DNA of 64,000 nt from Austropuccinia psidii (taxonomy: Eukaryota > Basidiomycota > Pucciniomycetes > Pucciniales > Sphaerophragmiaceae), in contig JALGQZ010000016.1 in assembly GCA_023105745.1 (NCBI GenBank), positions 29,567,154-29,631,153 on the forward strand. Direction: 5' to 3'. A model generated the notes under the pieces. The model had not been told where the DNA came from. It did no database searches and was given only the letters and a program-made list of their open reading frames with translations. Made by a program: the position numbers and the translations under genes. Of this stretch, positions 59,525 through 64,000 are shown one piece after another (positions within the stretch are counted from its first letter, which is position 1; each line of letters starts with the position of its first letter).

Positions 59525-62176
59525 CAACCAGGCAATCATAATTTTCTTGGTCATGGCGGGATGGTTTGTTATATTTATGGTCATTGAAAAGGGCAGGTGG
59601 CTGTGATTCAAAAAGCTGTTTTATTTCACATGGCACGGATGGGGATTTCAGGAGAACGGAAAGGTTAGAACATCGACAGATATGTTGAAGTAAGGTTTTA
59701 TCTATATCATCTATTCAGAGTTGCAAGAAGTTAATCTTATTCAGTTCAGGTGTTTAATCAATGTGAATATATTGATCTTATTAATTGACGTACATATTTT
59801 GTTATTTGTTGGCATTTTTGCAAATACTCCAATCAAGCGCTCATAACCCTATGTGGCTGAGGCTTGTGCTGGGCCCCAACGTTGGAAGAGTTTGGGAATA
59901 TGATCAGCAAAATGATGATTTGGTTTACTTTTCTGTTTTGGGAACAGGAGTTGATTGGAAAGGCGGAATTTTTTCCAATGCTCAGCAAATGCAGTCGCAT
60001 CTCCTATTGAAACAGTCCAACTTGTGGCAATGTTGATAGCACTAATCAAATGGAATGTATTCTTGGTTAGTTCATTTGCAAGTTCTTCTGACTGACCCAT
60101 TTTTCTTTGAATGTTCGCGGATTGGTGTACATCTAATGACATCTGTTGACTGAGCATTAAAAATGGAATATAGACCTTATATAAGAGAGCCCATTCAGTG
60201 GCTTTTAAGCTACCATGAGAGGGGGAACCCATGTTGCAAGGTACTCTTGTCCATGATGAGGGAATTATCGTCTCAGAGATGCTCCAGAGCCTCACCCTTG
60301 ATCTGGTGATCACTCAGTGCAGTGATATCCAATTCAGAGGGGATTTCAGAAGTGGGGATGTAATCGGCATCAAATGAAGGAATCTCCGCAGAACCACTAG
60401 ATGGATGTTCCGTGTGAGGGGTGGGCATTGGGAAGTAGTGGGGAGTGGCTCATTTATTATTTTTGCTGCGTCTCTTCTCAGGGAGCGGGCCTCTCTCAAT
60501 GTGATTTTTTCAAGAGAGCTGTTGGAGGTCATGGAATCTGAGTATGAACTGTTGGTGTCATTGGATTTCCTGCGGGACCTGAGGTAAATTTTTGATTTGG
60601 ACTCTGGAATGCACAATTTGAAAGTTGCATGATCCTTCAAAATTCCAAGTATTAAATTATGCATTATGTCAAGATTAACCATTCTGGTTGCATCCCAATA
60701 CGGAAGGTCTTCTAAAATTGAATATCGCACTCCATACTCAGAGAAAATTGCTTGTCTTTGTTGTGGGGTTGCCCGAAGCCATTTGGCAATGGTTGATTTA
60801 TGATTTTGATATGAGCGTGTGTAGTGAAATTGAGGACCAATTTCTTCAATTTGAGCTTTGTGAATGGTGCAAAAATTACAAAAGTGGTTGCCTGAATGGG
60901 AAATAAATCCAGTAAGCTTGCGCATGGAAACCACATCCGCAATGGCTGTGAGAATGGCAACACGGATAAAGGATCCTGAAGGACCTGTTGAGGTGGGTGA
61001 AAAATGGTAACCTTGCCATAGCTCTTTGAGCTCGTTGATGAGTGGCATTAATAAATAATTCAATTGAAGGGAAGTTGGCTCCTTCGGACCAGGGATGATT
61101 CCTGCAACATAGACATTCTCTGGCTTCAATCTTTCACTTGGGGGGAGATTAAGACAAATAAGCATGATAGGTCCAATGCTGGCCAACTGGGTTGAGTTTC
61201 CATGTGCATTAAACCAGTCCACATAAATGGAGAAGGCCAATGCACCAGGAATAGACATGAATGGGGGGTCATGGATATTTCTAGTGCCAGTGAAGCGTCT
61301 CCAGACCAATCCATCCCAGACGTCACATTTTGGGGAATCTTCGGGAGTTTGGGATAGTTGATGTTGATGCAGAATGTCCATAATTCCAGCCTGCTGGAGA
61401 AATCTGGCAAGCCAATTTTTGAATGGTTGATAAATGAAATGTTTTGTTGGTATAAATTTTTGCTTCATGTTGGTTGTGTTTTGGGTGTGGGGTTCAAATG
61501 AATAGATGAATTTGCCTAATGATTGTGTGCAAGGGGGATCATGATCATTTGGGTCATTATGGTGTTGACAGTGGGGTTGGTCAGTTGTGACTGATTCAGT
61601 AAGGCCATTAAGAGAGAAACATTGAGGACAACATATATAGTTTTGAATCACTGGCTCCAATTGGAGATGTTCAAATATGGTACTCAGATCTTTAGGTATA
61701 TGGAATGCAGGAATGGGGGGACCACCGGAGCTTGAGATGCTGGACTTTATCAGCAGGTTTAGGGAGGGGTTGAGAATGCGTGAAGCCTGGCGGGGTATAT
61801 TATACCTTAATGATAGAATGGCAGATATTATCATTCCAAGGTCTTGTGGAGGAAGGGTTTGACTGCTGCTGTATGGTTTCTGTGCAATTGAATTGAGCCC
61901 CGGTGCTGTGGAGAAGGTGCTTTGGGTCAATGGTGAATAATCAGCTGGGAATATTTGATCCAAAAGAAGTTGTGGGCACTCAGATCCTGATGCAGAAGTA
62001 GGGATGTTTGGAAGAGATTTGGGTGCAATGGTTGATTTGAGCTTTTTAATGTGCTGTTTATATTGGAAAGGTGTGAAGGCAACTCCAGGCCTATCACCAT
62101 CAGGGGAAGAGTGTGTTTGAGTTGAGCAGTGTTGACACATGCATATACGCATTGAGGAATAGTGGCGGGTTGTCAT
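59520..62176 (-). pseudogene. Tnp2-type (CACTA-like) transposase, N-terminal and central part, broken
   Basis: Starts at Met 62176 (MTTRHYSSMRICMCQHC). Visible parts: an N-terminal Cys cluster, the transposase core (SIYVDWFNAHGN, NVYVAGIIPGPKEPTSLQLN, LTAIADVVSMRKLTGF, HFCNFCTIHK), MVNLDIMHNLILGILKDH and KPNHHFADHIPKLFQRWGP. Two nonsense codons interrupt one continuous frame: TGA at 60316-60314 and TAG at 59848-59846 region (ASAT, stop, GYERLIGVFAK). An 83 bp GT-AG intron (59793-59711) follows NNKI. The next exon (YDIDKTLLQHICRCSN) runs to the break at 59520, and the frame continues at 49227. The enzyme would excise a CACTA-type element. It is inactive here on three counts: two stops and the insertion. 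Confidence 0.85.
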
Positions 62177-63137
62177 TGTTTCAGGAATTGGGAGTATGGT
62201 TGGTTTGTGTATAAATATCTATGGCTGATGTGAAAGTGTTTAGGAGTGTTATGAATTGGAAAAAAAATTGAGTGATTATTTATGAAGGGGGAGATGATTT
62301 GAGCCATCTGAGAATTTTATCCCATTTGGAATGGTGCGTGAGCTGCAGCTGATGGAGTTGAACATGTCTCATCTGGGTGGCAGAATTGGTTAGGAGTTTA
62401 ATTGGGTAAAATGCCATGCTGCTCAATGCTCATACATATTCTATTTTATTTACACATGGCGATACTGCAGTTTTGACCCTTGAGGGGTGTTCCAATAGGG
62501 ATGTGTCAACATTGATTTGAGGGGATTGACATTCAAACCATGTACGCTGGCACGCCATCGTACATGGCTTAAACCTTATTACAGACATAACAATATAACT
62601 CTATTACATAAGGGGTTGGAGTGCAGCTAAAGTCTTGGTATTTGGTTTGAGTGCAGCAGGCTTTTAATCGGTTGGAATGTGATTTGGATTGTCTCGCCTT
62701 TCTTGAAAAGGTGATGTCTCTTTTGTGGGTAAATCCTTCATGAATATACCCCTTTACAGATGTACAATGCTGTGGAATTTCAATGCATATATTGGCAGTT
62801 TGGATAATTCACAAAATGTGACAATGGGGAGGTGGAAATGTTACCAAATATGATTACTTATGGATGATGGGTCTCCTTTGAGATCAAGGAAATATTACAT
62901 TATATGGTGGTAGGCCGTGCCGGGTGGTTTCCGATAAAAGCGGAAGAGCTCAAGAGGAGGCAGAGAGGATTCTCCTAAAAAGAGGCTTATTGGACTTTCA
63001 CGCAACACTTAGTTCCAACTATTCATAGAATTTCTCTATTCTAAATTTGAAAAGATTTCATCTCATATCACTCTATTTTATCATAATACTGAGGTGTTTT
63101 ATCTAGTTAAAAATATTACTGTACTTTTTCGGCCCTT
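62177..63137. other. Divergent intergenic region
   Basis: 961 bp between the minus-strand transposase and the plus-strand gene at 63138, presumably holding both promoters. No inverted-repeat ends or CACTA motif were found. CpG content is intermediate. Confidence 0.45.
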
Positions 63138-64000
63138 ATGTCATCTTTCAAGTCACATAAATCCCGTTCAGGTTCTGTTCATGACTCAAATAGTGAATAT
63201 AGCATAGAATATGTTCAAACACAGTCACCATTGAGTCCCAACATTCCTCTCACAACCCCTATCGCATCCTCAATGAATGTATCAGGTCTTAACATTGATG
63301 TGGGCAATCCAAAGGCTCCAACTTCAAGCACTTGGTCGATCCCAAATATTTCTGTCACTCCAATTCCCCCGAATCCCACTAATACACAAACGCATGTGTC
63401 TCAGGGGCCAGAAGGCACACCTCAAATCTCATCACATGCTAATCCCCAATCAAAATTTCCACGTGAGTTCCTCCTTAATCCCGGTTGGAATCCAGTCGTA
63501 TCCCAGGATCCCTTTGGCCAAAGTAAACAGCCAACCCTCAATATTCCATCAGGATCTCAGGTTCATGTGGGTGATGAAAGGCGTGTGGATGGGGGGCGAC
63601 GAAAAAGACCATTGGAGAATGTAACTTGGAGTGGTCTGTCGGAGGGAAATCCAGGATTGACGCTTCATCAAAGTAAGTCATTTTAATTTCGGAGTATAAC
63701 CTTTTTCACCATTTGATATGTTTGTTTCATGGGTTAGATATGGAACCTAAAGGCAAGTAAGTCCGATCTCAGGAGCCAATTGAAGATTGTGAGTGACCAG
63801 TGTTCATTAATTTTGTGATGTGTTAACTAATGATGTGCATGGCAGGTGATGAACTTTATGCATCTTCACCTCTGGTCCATAAAGAGAAAGTCACTGGACG
63901 TCATCATCCATATTCCTCCAAACCAAGAACATCTCATGCCAGTTCATCAAGAGAAAAAATGGTGGATGATGAGGATGAGAACATGTCTCCAACTCAAATG
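63138..64000 (+). CDS. Ser/Pro-rich protein of unknown function (partial, runs off right edge)
   Basis: Exon 1 is 63138-63672, intron 63673-63845 (GTAAGT...GGCAG, 173 bp), and exon 2 starts at 63846 and is open to the edge. Phases agree (CAA A|GT GAT GAA). The protein is rich in Ser, Pro, Asn and Thr, with FPREFLLNPGWNPVVSQDPF, a basic GGRRKRP patch (a possible nuclear signal) and an acidic VDDEDENM end. No domain is recognised. It is divergently oriented to the Tnp2 transposase and may be the accessory gene of the same mobile element, as CACTA elements often carry two genes. A host gene is the alternative. Confidence 0.5.

Noticed and set aside
1..64000. tRNA, rRNA and CRISPR arrays
   Set aside because: Looked for and not seen. 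The repeats present are LTRs, inverted repeats and short tandem units, and none has spacer-like organisation.

Overview
The window reads as the nuclear genome of a rust fungus (Pucciniales). It is AT-rich and transposon-dominated. CpG is nearly absent from the mobile DNA but frequent in the few host genes. Host introns are short (about 63-115 bp, GT-AG). The Ty3/gypsy proteins look very familiar from the myrtle rust Austropuccinia psidii; that species call is recognition from memory, not a database search.

Layout, left to right. 1-4008: the 5' end of a minus-strand Ty3/gypsy element (family A, copy A1), with Gag running off the left edge, a PBS and a 1.9 kb LTR. 4920-6761: a five-exon DHHC palmitoyltransferase gene on the minus strand. 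7389-13037: a 5.6 kb TIR-bounded element (family T) that carries a nested, dead Tc1/mariner element and a 94 bp palindromic MITE-like insert. 13174-19979: element B, a complete but internally deleted Ty3/gypsy element with two LTRs and the 5 bp target duplication ATTAG. 19980-27480: AT-rich DNA with no recognisable gene.

27767-33353 is the main host island. It holds a PCH2/TRIP13-type AAA+ ATPase gene (meiotic checkpoint and HORMA remodelling) followed, in the same orientation, by a glutamate-rich protein whose C-terminus resembles Sfr1/Mei5 (Dmc1/Rad51 accessory factor). After it come a truncated second copy of family T (33.76-34.64 kb), a decayed Tad-like LINE on the minus strand (35.3-40.5 kb), and a 5'-truncated family A copy, A2 (40.65-45.89 kb), with a 2.0 kb LTR and an intact integrase ORF.

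48751-62176 is a nested locus. A minus-strand Tnp2-type (CACTA-like) transposase gene is split by element C (49228-59519), a complete Ty3/gypsy element with near-identical LTRs, the target duplication GTACT and an open 1902-codon Gag-Pol frame. The transposase frame continues cleanly across the insertion. The transposase also carries two nonsense codons that fit C:G-to-T:A decay. A divergent partial gene begins at 63138.

The most unusual signal is at the 5' end of elements B and C. Both keep a second reading frame that overlaps Gag and is opened only by removing two short introns. The Gag-Pol start codon lies inside the first intron, a few bases before its acceptor, in both elements. Splicing could therefore select between two proteins: unspliced RNA for Gag-Pol, spliced RNA for ORF1.
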